A program made the translations under genes and the position numbers. A stretch of DNA of 64,000 nucleotides, taken from NCBI RefSeq assembly GCF_007859635.1, contig NZ_CP042306.1, forward strand, positions 2,046,001 through 2,110,000, read 5' to 3'. Positions 17,208 through 26,353 of this stretch are shown piece after piece (position 1 is the first letter of the stretch; every line of letters begins with the position of its first letter). The notes below the pieces were generated by a model that made no database searches, had not been told where the DNA came from, and saw only the letters and a list, made by a program, of their open reading frames with translations. The DNA is from Sphingomonas panacisoli. GTDB lineage: Bacteria > Pseudomonadota > Alphaproteobacteria > Sphingomonadales > Sphingomonadaceae.

Positions 17208-18743
17208 ATGGTGCCCAGGCGCAGCATTCTGATCGTGGGCGGCGGTACGGCCGGCTGGCTGACGGCTTGCTACCTCGCGAAGTTCTTCGACCTCGCGCGC
17301 CATCCGTCGCTGTCGATCACGCTCGTCGAATCGCCCGATATCGGCATCGTCGGCGTTGGCGAAGGCGCGTTCCCGACGATCCGCACCACGCTGCAATTCC
17401 TCGGCATCGACGAATATGATTTCATCCGGGAAACGTCGGCGACGTTCAAGCAGGGCATTCGCTTCGACGATTGGCTGCGCAACCCGCACGACGGCCGGCA
17501 CGCGCACTTCATCCACCCGTTCGAAGCGCCGCTCTATGCGCATGACGAGAGCCTGGTGTCCCACTGGCTTGCGAGCGACCCGGCGACGCGGCCGCCCTTC
17601 GCCGAAGCAGTGACGATCCAGCATCGCGTGTCGGAGCAGCAGCGCGGACCAAAGACCGCCGCCGATGGCGGGTTCGCGGCACCGCTCAATTATGCCTATC
17701 ATTTCGACGCCGCCGCGCTCGCGGCGATGCTCGCCCGGCGCGGGCGCGAACTCGGCGTGCGGCATGTCGAGGACGAACTAGTCGCCGCCGCGGTCGGCGC
17801 GGACGGCACGATCGACCGTCTGTCGTTCAAGCGCAGCGGGGACGCGACCGCCGACCTTTATATCGACTGCACCGGTCTGCGCGCCGAACTGCTCGGTGGC
17901 GCGCTCGACGAGCCGTTCGTATCGGCCAAAAGCTACCTCTTCACCGACAGGGCGCTCGCCTGCCGCGTGCCGTACGATTGTGCCGACGCGCCCTTACCAA
18001 GCTACACCGTTGCCGCCGCGCATGAAGGCGGGTGGCTGTGGGACATCGGCCTGCGCGACAAGCGCGGAATCGGCTGCGTCTTTTCCAGCGCGCACCTCGA
18101 CGAGGATCGCGCGCGCACCATTCTCGCCGCGTACCCTGGCGTCGGCGACCGCGGCGCCGATGCGCGGCTGATCACGTTCGAGCCGGGCTGGCGCGCGCGA
18201 CAATGGGTCGGCAATTGCGTCGCGGTCGGGATGGCGGGCGGGTTCGTCGAGCCGCTCGAATCGACGGGCATCGTCGTGATCGAAGCGGCCGCGGCGATGA
18301 TCGCCGAGCTGTTTCCGTTCAACGGCCCGGTCGATGCGCCGGCCGACCGGTTCAATGCGCTGATGACCGCGCGCTACGATAATCTCGTCAATTTCCTGAA
18401 GCTGCATTACTGCCTCAGCCGGCGTATCGAGCCGTTCTGGCGCGACAATGCCGACCCCGCATCGACTCCCGAGGCGCTGCGGGCCTTGCTCGACCGCTGG
18501 CGCCACCGCCCGCCGAGCCGGTTCGACTTCTTGATCGATGTCGAGACGTTCGCCTTCTTCAACTACCAATACATCCTCTATGGCATGGATTTCCATACAG
18601 AGCCGATCTTTGGGTCCGCAAAGGGCACCGGCTCCGCTGGTTCGGGAACGCTGTTCGAACGCATTCGTGGTTTCGGTGATCAGGCCGTCCACGAACTCCC
18701 ATCGCATCGCGAACTCGTCGAGCAGATCAACGCCGCGCGATAA
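17208..18743 (+). CDS. Flavin-dependent tryptophan-halogenase-like protein (PrnA family)
   Basis: This 511-residue protein would use FADH2, O2 and halide to halogenate an aromatic ring. It has the FAD-binding GGGTAGWLTACYL near residue 11, the catalytic lysine in ATFKQGIRF (Lys81, matching PrnA Lys79) and FVEPLESTGI with the glutamate of tryptophan-type halogenases. The signature WxWxIP is altered to WLWDIG, with Gly for Pro. The start at 17208 is the only ATG ahead of the FAD motif. It is convergent with the TonB receptor at 18964. Halogenases of this family are often found beside TonB receptors in Caulobacter, Xanthomonas and Sphingomonas, where substrates are mostly unidentified. Confidence 0.9.
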   Translation: MVPRRSILIVGGGTAGWLTACYLAKFFDLARHPSLSITLVESPDIGIVGVGEGAFPTIRTTLQFLGIDEYDFIRETSATFKQGIRFDDWLRNPHDGRHAHFIHPFEAPLYAHDESLVSHWLASDPATRPPFAEAVTIQHRVSEQQRGPKTAADGGFAAPLNYAYHFDAAALAAMLARRGRELGVRHVEDELVAAAVGADGTIDRLSFKRSGDATADLYIDCTGLRAELLGGALDEPFVSAKSYLFTDRALACRVPYDCADAPLPSYTVAAAHEGGWLWDIGLRDKRGIGCVFSSAHLDEDRARTILAAYPGVGDRGADARLITFEPGWRARQWVGNCVAVGMAGGFVEPLESTGIVVIEAAAAMIAELFPFNGPVDAPADRFNALMTARYDNLVNFLKLHYCLSRRIEPFWRDNADPASTPEALRALLDRWRHRPPSRFDFLIDVETFAFFNYQYILYGMDFHTEPIFGSAKGTGSAGSGTLFERIRGFGDQAVHELPSHRELVEQINAAR

Positions 18744-18963
18744 GGTCGAGCCTTCGGCGGAGTCATCCTCATATCCGGCGAACTATGTCATGCTCTCGCT
18801 TTAGATCGAAGCTGACAGTGGACTGGCCGCTTCGTACCCGCGAGCAGGCATAAGCCATTCTAAAATTGTCATCTCTTATCGACGTTCGATCGATAGCCGT
18901 GCAGAGCGCAAATCGATTGGGGGTAATCATGTATCTGTGTTGGTTATCCCCAACCCACCCCCG
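18744..18963. other. Convergent intergenic region with an imperfect stem-loop
   Basis: Between the halogenase and the TonB receptor no gene is seen. An imperfect inverted repeat (TTGGGGATAA read on the minus strand against ATTACCCCCAA, about 18917-18958) may help end the receptor transcript. Its loop is long and there is no U-run. Confidence 0.3.
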
Positions 18964-21549
18964 CTAGAATTTCGCCCCCAACCGCACGCCTACCGTCTGT
19001 GGCGTGATCGGCACGATATACGGCCGCTGACCGCAACTGCCGCATGCGACGAAGCGGGATAATTGGCCGCGCGCGTCGAAGGCGTTTTGCAGATAGACTT
19101 CGAACGTGAACTTGCCGAACTCGGCTCCGATCGAGAAATCGGCGGTCTCGAACGCCTTCAGCCGGCCGAACTGCGCCGCCGGGCTGATGACATTGCCGGT
19201 GAACGTTTCATAGACGGCGCTGCGAATGTCGGACGCCGCCGAGCTCTGGTACGAACCGACCGCCTGGGCATAGACCTTCGCGTTACCCACCGGAACGGTA
19301 TAGCGCGCGGAGCCGTTGAGCTTGACCTGCGGCGTGATCGGCAGCCGGGTACCCTTGGGTGCCGAGATCATGTTCGTCACGCCATCCGAACTCGGCAGCG
19401 TGCAGGTAAAGCTCGGATCGTCGAACAGGCAGAGGTTCCTGGTCGTCTTGGCATCGGTATACGATCCCGAGGCTGTCAGGTTGAGCCGCCCCAGCGTGAG
19501 CGAGCTGTCGAACTCCGCACCCCAAATTCGCGCATCGGGACCGTTGTGGATTTCGGTGAAGCTGTTCGCGCCGAGGAAAGCGAACTGGAATTTCTTCCAA
19601 TCCTGGCGATAGACGGCGGCGTTGAACCGGAGCTTACCGCCCAGCCACGTCGTCTTCACCCCCGCCTCGTAATTGGTCAGGAAGTCGGCGGCGTAGGGCG
19701 GGATGTCGTTGCGCCGGTTGATCCCGCCCGGCCGGAACCCGCGCGACCATGTGGCATAGGCCATCACGCCCGATATCGGTTTCCACGACACGTTGAAGCG
19801 ATAGGTAACGCCCTCACCGCTAGCCTTGACGGGCAACAAGTTGCCGCCGGAATAGATGGCGAGGTTGGTGCACGGGCTGCCGGCCACGACGGCGGGCAAC
19901 AGCGTCGTGTTGGTCTGCCCCGCCAACTGCGCGGCGCGCAGGCGTTCGCCCGTGGTCGTGAAGCAGCCCGCGACACCCGTTCGCGTCGAATACGCCGCAT
20001 TGGGCGGCGGGCCGCCGTTCAGCTGATCGAACGCCGGGTTACGCCCGAACCCGAAAAAGCCGATGAGCGTATTGTCGTAGATGAAAGCGCGTCCGCCCGC
20101 GGTGACGGTAAGCGTCGGCGTGACGTCGAAGCTTGCTTCGCCGAACATCGCATAATCCTTGTCAACGCGCCGCTGCTGGGTCAGCCACAGCGTCCCCGGC
20201 GAACCGTTGACCGAGAGCAACGGCGCAAGCCCGGCGATCTGATAGTCCTGGTGGATGAAGTTCGACTGGCGCTGATAGAAGGCGCCGGCGACGATGCGGA
20301 ACCGGTCGGTCGACGGCGATGCGACGCGGAATTCCTGGCTCATCTTCTTGAAGTGATCGCTGCCGATCACGCGCTGTCGCGGGTCAATCGTGTTGCCGGC
20401 GGCGTTCTGGTAATAGAAGTAACCGGCGATCCCGCCGACCGACGAATAGAGGTTGTCGTACGCCTCGGCATAATCGGTATAGTCGGTGGACTGATAGTCC
20501 TTGCGGTCGAGATACGCGCCGGCATAGGTCAGGTCCCAATTGCCCAGCTTGCCTTCGATCGTGAGCCCTGCCTGCCAGAACCGGTCGCGGCGAAATTCCG
20601 GGAAGAAATGCTGGACCTTGAGGTCGCCGACTCGCTGGTCATAGCCATACGACCCGTGGCTGCGAGTATCCTGGTACATGAAGCTCGGCGTGACGGTCCA
20701 ATTGCTGTCCAGGTCGATCTTCAGCGCGGCGCGACCGCCGGCGATTTCGGTGTCGTTATAGTTCTTCTTGACGAAAGCACTGTTGGTGATCGTTCCGGTA
20801 TAGCCCGCCGCCAGCGGCGCGAGCGCCGCGGAAACGTCGAATGTGCGCGTGCCCGGGACGTTGTCGATGTAGCCGGCGTCGCGTTCGTAATAGCCGACGC
20901 CACGGAACGCGATCGTGGCCGACAGGGGGATGTTGATCATCCCCTCGACCTTCCCGCCGTAACCGCCCTTGCTGACCTTGTTTCCTTCCAAGTCGATGCG
21001 GCCGTAGGTGCCAGACAGATCGGGCTTGTTGGTGATGATGCGGATCGTCCCCGCTTCCGACGAGGCGCCGTACAGCGTGCCCTGCGGCCCCGACAGGCTC
21101 TCGATCCGGGCCACGTCATAGATGTGGACGTCGAGGTTGCCGCCGATCGTCGTCACCGGCTGTTCGTCCAGATAGACGCCGACCGACGGCAGCGTGCCCG
21201 AATGGTTGCCGTCACCGCCCGACGCCACGCCGCGCATATAGACGACGTTGGTACCCGGCGTGCCGCCCAGCGCCTGGAAGGACACCGAGGGCAGCATCTG
21301 CGCATATTGCGCGAAATTGGCGATGTTCAGGTCGTCGAGTTTCTTGGTTGTGAGAACCGACACGGAAATCGGTACGTTCTGCAGGCTTTCCGATCGCTTG
21401 GTCGCGGTGATGACGATGTCGTCGGTGACCGCAGCGGCGGTATCTGGGGCGGGCGCAGGGGCCGCGTCCTGGGCGAGCGCCGGAACCGCGACGAATGCGG
21501 CCGATGCGAGCAAGCTGGTCAGACCGGTACGGCGAACGAAAGTCGACAT
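18964..21549 (-). CDS. TonB-dependent receptor (halogenase locus)
   Basis: This 861-residue outer-membrane receptor has the signal peptide MSTFVRRTGLTSLLASAAFVAVPALAQ. A plug domain begins DDIVITATKRSESLQNVPISVSV, followed by a long barrel that ends VGVRLGAKF. Cysteine pairs occur in extracellular loops (AGCFTTTGERL...SPCTNLAI, NLCLFDDPSFTCTL). It lies 104 bases after the TPR-sulfotransferase gene on the same strand, so an operon peptidase-sulfotransferase-receptor is possible. No ATCGAT or ACCGGT operator precedes it. Its ligand is unknown; association with an M20 peptidase and a halogenase hints at a peptide or amino-acid derivative. Confidence 0.92.
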   Translation of the reverse strand: MSTFVRRTGLTSLLASAAFVAVPALAQDAAPAPAPDTAAAVTDDIVITATKRSESLQNVPISVSVLTTKKLDDLNIANFAQYAQMLPSVSFQALGGTPGTNVVYMRGVASGGDGNHSGTLPSVGVYLDEQPVTTIGGNLDVHIYDVARIESLSGPQGTLYGASSEAGTIRIITNKPDLSGTYGRIDLEGNKVSKGGYGGKVEGMINIPLSATIAFRGVGYYERDAGYIDNVPGTRTFDVSAALAPLAAGYTGTITNSAFVKKNYNDTEIAGGRAALKIDLDSNWTVTPSFMYQDTRSHGSYGYDQRVGDLKVQHFFPEFRRDRFWQAGLTIEGKLGNWDLTYAGAYLDRKDYQSTDYTDYAEAYDNLYSSVGGIAGYFYYQNAAGNTIDPRQRVIGSDHFKKMSQEFRVASPSTDRFRIVAGAFYQRQSNFIHQDYQIAGLAPLLSVNGSPGTLWLTQQRRVDKDYAMFGEASFDVTPTLTVTAGGRAFIYDNTLIGFFGFGRNPAFDQLNGGPPPNAAYSTRTGVAGCFTTTGERLRAAQLAGQTNTTLLPAVVAGSPCTNLAIYSGGNLLPVKASGEGVTYRFNVSWKPISGVMAYATWSRGFRPGGINRRNDIPPYAADFLTNYEAGVKTTWLGGKLRFNAAVYRQDWKKFQFAFLGANSFTEIHNGPDARIWGAEFDSSLTLGRLNLTASGSYTDAKTTRNLCLFDDPSFTCTLPSSDGVTNMISAPKGTRLPITPQVKLNGSARYTVPVGNAKVYAQAVGSYQSSAASDIRSAVYETFTGNVISPAAQFGRLKAFETADFSIGAEFGKFTFEVYLQNAFDARGQLSRFVACGSCGQRPYIVPITPQTVGVRLGAKF

Positions 21550-21653
21550 CGCGGAACCCCTTGTATCTTTATGGGCTCAGCGTGTTCGCACGTGCAATAT
21601 ACGTCAAGCGGCAGATGTCGCTCGCGTAACAATCTTGTCTGGGCGTTGCTCGT

Positions 21654-23267
21654 TTACAACGCGGCAGGAACCGCTGGATAAGCAAGCAAGACGTCACCCA
21701 ACGCGGCCTCGAGCGGGCCGAGCCAGGCGGCAAACGGCTTCCACGCCTCGGTCGCATCGCGGAAGATCGGTTGGCGGACCTGTTCAGAACTCGCAGTTCG
21801 CACGGCACGCTCCGTTTCGTGGAACGACAGGCAGGCCGGTTCGAACTCCAGCCCGCAATAGTCGAGCAGCGCGCGAGTTTCACGCTCCGGATCGTCGACC
21901 ATATCCTCGTAGATCACGCGGTGGACGCGGCCCGGCAGCACGCGATCGATATGCGCCATCAGCCGGACGTAATCGCGATAATATCGGCCCATGTCGGCCA
22001 GGTCGTAGCTGAACGCCTGGCCGCGCGCGAAATGCTGTTTGAAGTTGGAAAAGCAACAGCCGAGCGGGTGGCGTCGCGCGTCGATGATCTTCGCGTTGGG
22101 CAGGATCAGGTGGATCAGCGGCAGGTGCGCCCAGTTGTTGGGCAGCTTGTCGATGAAGAACGGCCTGTCCGTGCGGCGCTGGATCTTCACGCGCCGAAGA
22201 TACTCCTCGCCAAGTGCCGCCAGCTTGTCGGCGGTGAAATGACCCACGGCATCGGGATAGTTCGTTTCGCGCCGCGCCAGAGCGGGGATGTCGGGCAATT
22301 CGGTGGTGCCTTCGACCTGGCTGTGGCTGGCCAGGATCTGCTCGATCAGAGTCGAGCCGGCGCGAGGCATGCCGAGAATGAAGATCGGGTCCGGCGCTTG
22401 GCACCCCAGATCCGCACCCGCAGCGAAAAAAGCGGACGAGAACAGCGCGATGCTGCGATCGACGAACCGCTCGGTTTCGTCGGCGTCATAGGCTTGTTTG
22501 GTCTTTCTGAGCGCATTCCCCGCCGCATAATGTTCGAACGCCGGCTCCGGCTGCTTCCGGTCCTCGAATGCCTTGCCCAACGCAAAATCGAGATGGAAAC
22601 GATCCTCGTCGGAAATGCCTGGCGCGGTCAGCGCGGCCTGCATCGCGGCGATATCGGCATCGTCGAAGCGGACCGTCTTTAAATTGGCGAGGCTCCACCA
22701 TGCTTCGCCCAACGCCGGCATAAGCTCAATCGCACGGCGATACGCCGCGATGCCATCCGCCTGCCGCCCGACAGTCTTCAGCATATGACCATAACTCATC
22801 CAGACGCGCGGCTGGTTCGGCGCTTCCTTGAGCACACGGTCATACAAGGCGATCGCTTCGTCGAATTCGCCGATGCGCCCATAAGCCGCTGCCTGAAGAT
22901 TAGCGTGACCGATATTGTCGGGATCGTCGGCGATGACCTGCTCGAGTTCGGCGATCGCCTCGGCCGGGCGGTTGAGACGGTAGAGGACGAGCGCCAGATT
23001 GGAGCGTGCGGCGATGAAGCCGGGCGCCAGTTCGACCGCGCGGCGCAACAGCGATTCGGCGTCGCGATACCGCCCGATCCGCCCGGCGAGTTCCGCCAGC
23101 ATCCGTATCGCGGCGACGTCGAACGGATCATCGTGAAGATGCCGCTTGAGCAAAGGCTCGGCGTCGCTCAGCCGATTGTCGTTCAGCGCCAGCGCCGCCT
23201 CGACCAGCCGCGGCGGATAGCGGCCCGTCGCCGCCATCCACGATCCGCCGTCCGTCCCGCCGGCCAT
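21654..23267 (-). CDS. TPR-repeat sulfotransferase
   Basis: This 537-residue two-part protein has tetratricopeptide repeats over about residues 15-230 (AIRMLAELAGRIGRYRDAESLLRRAVELAPG and following) and then a PAPS-dependent sulfotransferase domain. The 5'-phosphosulfate loop is FILGMPRAGSTLIEQIL, and the 3'-phosphate-binding region is IDARRHPLGCCFSNFK. DKLPNNW and YEDMVDDPE are also typical. It would transfer sulfate to a hydroxyl on a peptide or small molecule. Its ATG overlaps the TAA of the peptidase gene (TAATG), so the two are translationally coupled. The longer open frame upstream lies inside the peptidase and is discarded. Confidence 0.88.
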   Translation of the reverse strand: MAGGTDGGSWMAATGRYPPRLVEAALALNDNRLSDAEPLLKRHLHDDPFDVAAIRMLAELAGRIGRYRDAESLLRRAVELAPGFIAARSNLALVLYRLNRPAEAIAELEQVIADDPDNIGHANLQAAAYGRIGEFDEAIALYDRVLKEAPNQPRVWMSYGHMLKTVGRQADGIAAYRRAIELMPALGEAWWSLANLKTVRFDDADIAAMQAALTAPGISDEDRFHLDFALGKAFEDRKQPEPAFEHYAAGNALRKTKQAYDADETERFVDRSIALFSSAFFAAGADLGCQAPDPIFILGMPRAGSTLIEQILASHSQVEGTTELPDIPALARRETNYPDAVGHFTADKLAALGEEYLRRVKIQRRTDRPFFIDKLPNNWAHLPLIHLILPNAKIIDARRHPLGCCFSNFKQHFARGQAFSYDLADMGRYYRDYVRLMAHIDRVLPGRVHRVIYEDMVDDPERETRALLDYCGLEFEPACLSFHETERAVRTASSEQVRQPIFRDATEAWKPFAAWLGPLEAALGDVLLAYPAVPAAL

Positions 23268-24661
23268 TATTTCGACAAGTCGGCGAACAGCGACAGGTAA
23301 TAGGTGATCCCCGGCGCGATGTTCATCACCGGGGTGCGTTCGTTGAGGCCGTGGCTGAAATCGTCCGATTCCTTCAGGAACGTCGGGCTGGCGCCATAGC
23401 TCGGGACGTTGTGATAGCGGAACCACATGCTGTCGCTCGCACCCGATGCCTGGCTCGGGAAAACCGGCAAGCCGGGATAGATTTTGTGCATCGCCTTTTC
23501 GACCGCCGCGATGAAATCGGCGCGCATCGGCGAGGCATCGTTGGGCACGGATCCTTCGGTGACGTCCTTGAACGAGGCGGCGGGCTCGGCGGCCGCGCGC
23601 TGCAACTCGGCCATGATATCGGCCGGCTTATGTCCGGGAAAAATACGACAATTGATATTGGCGACGACTTTTTGCGGCAGCGCGTTGAGCGCGTGGCCGC
23701 CGCTGACCATCGTGGGAACGCAGGTCGTGCCGATCCGGCCGACCGTGCTCGGATTGCCGACGAGAGTCGCGATCGCCTGTTGGTCGGCAGGGTTGGCGAC
23801 GAACGCCAGCATCGCCTTGCCGATCGCCACCTCCTCATAGGGTGCCGCCGCCGTCAACGCGGTGCGGGTCAGCGGGCTCAGTTCGGGTTTGAAGCGATAC
23901 GCGCCGATCCGTTCCAGCGCGCGCGACATTTGCACGATCGCGTTGACGATTCGCGGCGCCGACGAATGGCCGCCTGGATTGGTGATGGTGATCTCGAAAT
24001 CGGCATAGGTCTTCTCGGCGCCCTGCCAGGTGAAATATTCCGGCTTGCCGGTCTTCTCGTCGAGCACCCCGCCGCCGCCATCGATGTTGAGCACGAGGTC
24101 GGCATTCTTCAACTTCTCGGCGATGATCGCCGAGGTTTTCATCGCGGTCTCTTCGTCGCCGGAAAACTCGATGACGATCGTCCGGCGCGGCTTGTAGCCC
24201 TGGCGCCGCAACTCGGTCAGCGCCGCTATGGCGATCGACCCATCGAGCTTCATATCGGTCGCGCCCCGGCCGTACAGGTAGCCATTCTCGACCACCGGCA
24301 CGAAAGGATCGCGCTGCCAATCGGACGGCTTCGCCTCGACGACGTCCATGTGGCCGGAAATAACCAGCGGCTTGAGCCTGGGGTCGGTCCCAGGCCATGT
24401 GCCGATCAGATAGGCAGTGTCGCCCACCGCAGTGATCTCGACATCGCGATCGGCGAACCCGCCCGCGACCAGCGCGGCCTTGTAGAGCGCGGCGACCTCT
24501 GGCGTTTTGTTGCCGGGACCCGCGACCGAGCGCAGCGCGATCGCCCGCTTTGCCAGATCGAGCGCCTGAGCGTCGGCGGTTGGATGCGGCAGCGCCGACT
24601 GCGCCGATGCAACGGTGGCCAGCACCAGTCCGGTGGCCACGATCCAGCCGATATTTTTCAC
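23267..24661 (-). CDS. Exported M20-family metallopeptidase
   Basis: This 464-residue zinc peptidase has signal peptide VKNIGWIVATGLVLATVASAQ, read from a GTG at 24661 behind AAGGATC. Metal ligands are visible in VISGHMDVVEA, YGRGATDMKLD (Asp) and EFSGDEETAM (catalytic Glu and ligand Glu). The dimerisation lid starts around TNPGGHSSAPR and the final ligand region is NEERT-like, here GLNERTPV. The family removes N- or C-terminal residues or hydrolyses amide bonds in small peptides. It heads the operon with the TPR-sulfotransferase. Confidence 0.9.
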   Translation of the reverse strand: MKNIGWIVATGLVLATVASAQSALPHPTADAQALDLAKRAIALRSVAGPGNKTPEVAALYKAALVAGGFADRDVEITAVGDTAYLIGTWPGTDPRLKPLVISGHMDVVEAKPSDWQRDPFVPVVENGYLYGRGATDMKLDGSIAIAALTELRRQGYKPRRTIVIEFSGDEETAMKTSAIIAEKLKNADLVLNIDGGGGVLDEKTGKPEYFTWQGAEKTYADFEITITNPGGHSSAPRIVNAIVQMSRALERIGAYRFKPELSPLTRTALTAAAPYEEVAIGKAMLAFVANPADQQAIATLVGNPSTVGRIGTTCVPTMVSGGHALNALPQKVVANINCRIFPGHKPADIMAELQRAAAEPAASFKDVTEGSVPNDASPMRADFIAAVEKAMHKIYPGLPVFPSQASGASDSMWFRYHNVPSYGASPTFLKESDDFSHGLNERTPVMNIAPGITYYLSLFADLSK

Positions 24662-25015
24662 ACGCGATCCTTTTTGCGACGAAGCTTTGTCGAACAACAA
24701 TTCGTCCCGCGCAAGGTTGTGCCGCACTGTCTGCGCATCTTGAACCGCGACGGCGTCTCGATTGCTAGACACTAGGATGCAACCAATAGCGCTCCCTGTG
24801 GGTCGGCGTCCCTTAGGGCAGAAACCAGCTCCTCGATCTCACCGCAATCGCGTAGATCATCAGCTTGATCAGCGCCGTTACAGGATAGTAGCGCACGGTT
24901 TTGCGCGGCTTCCCGCGAGACCCGTTGCTGGAGCTTTATCTGTTAGACCGACTGGCGGTGCTGTCAGTCCAATGCAAATATGTCTCTCGCTTAAGCGTTC
25001 GATTTTAACCCAATC
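24662..25015. other. Intergenic region, 354 bases, no convincing gene
   Basis: The region lies between the M20 peptidase start and the stop of the MFS gene. It has lower GC than its surroundings and only short frames. A minus-strand open frame around 24777-24945 has a protein-like appearance, but it has no start codon and atypical third-position usage. No operator or tRNA was recognised. It marks the boundary of the uronate locus. Confidence 0.4.
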
Positions 25016-26329
25016 CTAGCTCGCGAGGGCCTTGCCCGGTCGCCCCGCCAAATCGATCCGCTCAAGGCGGGGGCTCAGCAAGTGTACGACCGTCACTGCG
25101 ATCAGATAGACGCACCCTGCCACTGCGAAGATCAGCGTATAACTATGCGTCTGCTGCAGGACGTAGCCGGTGAATTGCGACATGAAGATGCCGCCGATCG
25201 CGCCGATCGTCCCGCCGATCCCGACCACCGATCCGACCGCGGCACGCGGGAACATGTCCGACGGTATCGTATAGAGGTTGGCCGAAAAGGCCTGGTGTGC
25301 CGCCGTAGCGAGACCGACGATCGCGACCGCCAGCCATACGCTCGCAGCATATTGCGCAAAGAAGATCGGCATGACCAGAAACGCGCAGATCAGCATCGTG
25401 ATCTTGCGCGCCGCATTGGCGCTGTACCCGCGCTTCATCAGCGTCGACGACGACCAGCCGCCGGCGATACTGCCGATATCGGAGATCAGGTAGATCGCAA
25501 CCAGCGGCGGCCCGAAGGTCTTGAGGTCGAGATTGTATGTCTTGGCCAGGAAATCCGGCGTCCAGAACAGGAACAGCCACCAGATCGGGTCGATCAGGAA
25601 CTTGCCGAGAGCAAAGGCCCAAGTCTCGCGATAGCGGAGCAGCTTGAGCCAGCCGATCTTCTCACCCGCATCCGCCGGATCGCTTTCGATATAGGCGAGC
25701 TCAGCCGCCGACAGTTTCTTTTCCTCGCGCGGGCGGCGATAGACGCCGATCCAGGCGACCAGCCACAGCAAACTGATGACGCCAGTCACGATGAACGCCA
25801 TGCGCCAGCCGTAAGCGAGTGTGATGGCGGGCACGACCAACGGCGTGATGATCGCGCCGACGTTGGAACCCGCGTTGAACAGCCCTGTCGCTAGAGCGCG
25901 CTCCTTGGCGGGAAACCACTCGCTCACCGCCTTGATGCCGGCGGGGAAGTTGCCCGATTCGCCGATCCCCAGCACGAACCGCGCGGCGGAAAACTGGAAG
26001 GCGTTGTGGACGAAACCGCACAAAGTATGCCCGATCGTCCAGATAACGAATGCGATCGAAAAGCCGATACGAGCGCCGACCATGTCCATGATCTTGCCGA
26101 AGCTCAGATAGCCGATCGCATAGGCGATCTGGAACCACGTCACGACGTCGGCATAGGTCGTCTCGTTCCAGCCGAGCTCGGTCGAGATGGTCGGCTTGAG
26201 CACGCCGATCATCTGGCGATCGACATAGTTGATCGCGGTCGCTGCAAATAGCAGCCCGACGATCACCCAGCGATAGCGCCCGACGCGCGTTTCGACTTGT
26301 CCGGCGTCCGGGATTCCGGTCGTCGCCAT
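25016..26329 (-). CDS. exuT: MFS hexuronate transporter, ExuT-like (ACS family)
   Basis: This 437-residue inner-membrane carrier of 12 helices probably imports galacturonate or glucuronate with protons. It has the ACS-family pattern INYVDRQMIGVLKP in helix 1, GKIMDMVGARIGF after helix 2, FVLGIGESGNFPAGIKAVSEWFP, and the long central loop with YRRPREEKKL. It lies 24 bases after the MhpD-like gene and downstream of uxaA and uxuB on the same strand. An ACCGGT operator lies upstream of the pair at 27196-27209. The symbol is by similarity and context; transport specificity is inferred. Confidence 0.87.
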   Translation of the reverse strand: MATTGIPDAGQVETRVGRYRWVIVGLLFAATAINYVDRQMIGVLKPTISTELGWNETTYADVVTWFQIAYAIGYLSFGKIMDMVGARIGFSIAFVIWTIGHTLCGFVHNAFQFSAARFVLGIGESGNFPAGIKAVSEWFPAKERALATGLFNAGSNVGAIITPLVVPAITLAYGWRMAFIVTGVISLLWLVAWIGVYRRPREEKKLSAAELAYIESDPADAGEKIGWLKLLRYRETWAFALGKFLIDPIWWLFLFWTPDFLAKTYNLDLKTFGPPLVAIYLISDIGSIAGGWSSSTLMKRGYSANAARKITMLICAFLVMPIFFAQYAASVWLAVAIVGLATAAHQAFSANLYTIPSDMFPRAAVGSVVGIGGTIGAIGGIFMSQFTGYVLQQTHSYTLIFAVAGCVYLIAVTVVHLLSPRLERIDLAGRPGKALAS

Positions 26330-26353
26330 ATCCTCTCTCCCTTATTCGGCCTC

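Noticed and set aside
18917..18958. Rho-independent terminator between halogenase and TonB receptor
   Set aside because: The stem is imperfect, the loop is long and there is no T-run, so it is noted only within the intergenic entry.
24777..24945. A protein-like minus-strand frame in the gap before the MFS gene
   Set aside because: No start codon, third-position composition unlike real genes here, and no recognisable family. Possibly a relic, but not supportable.
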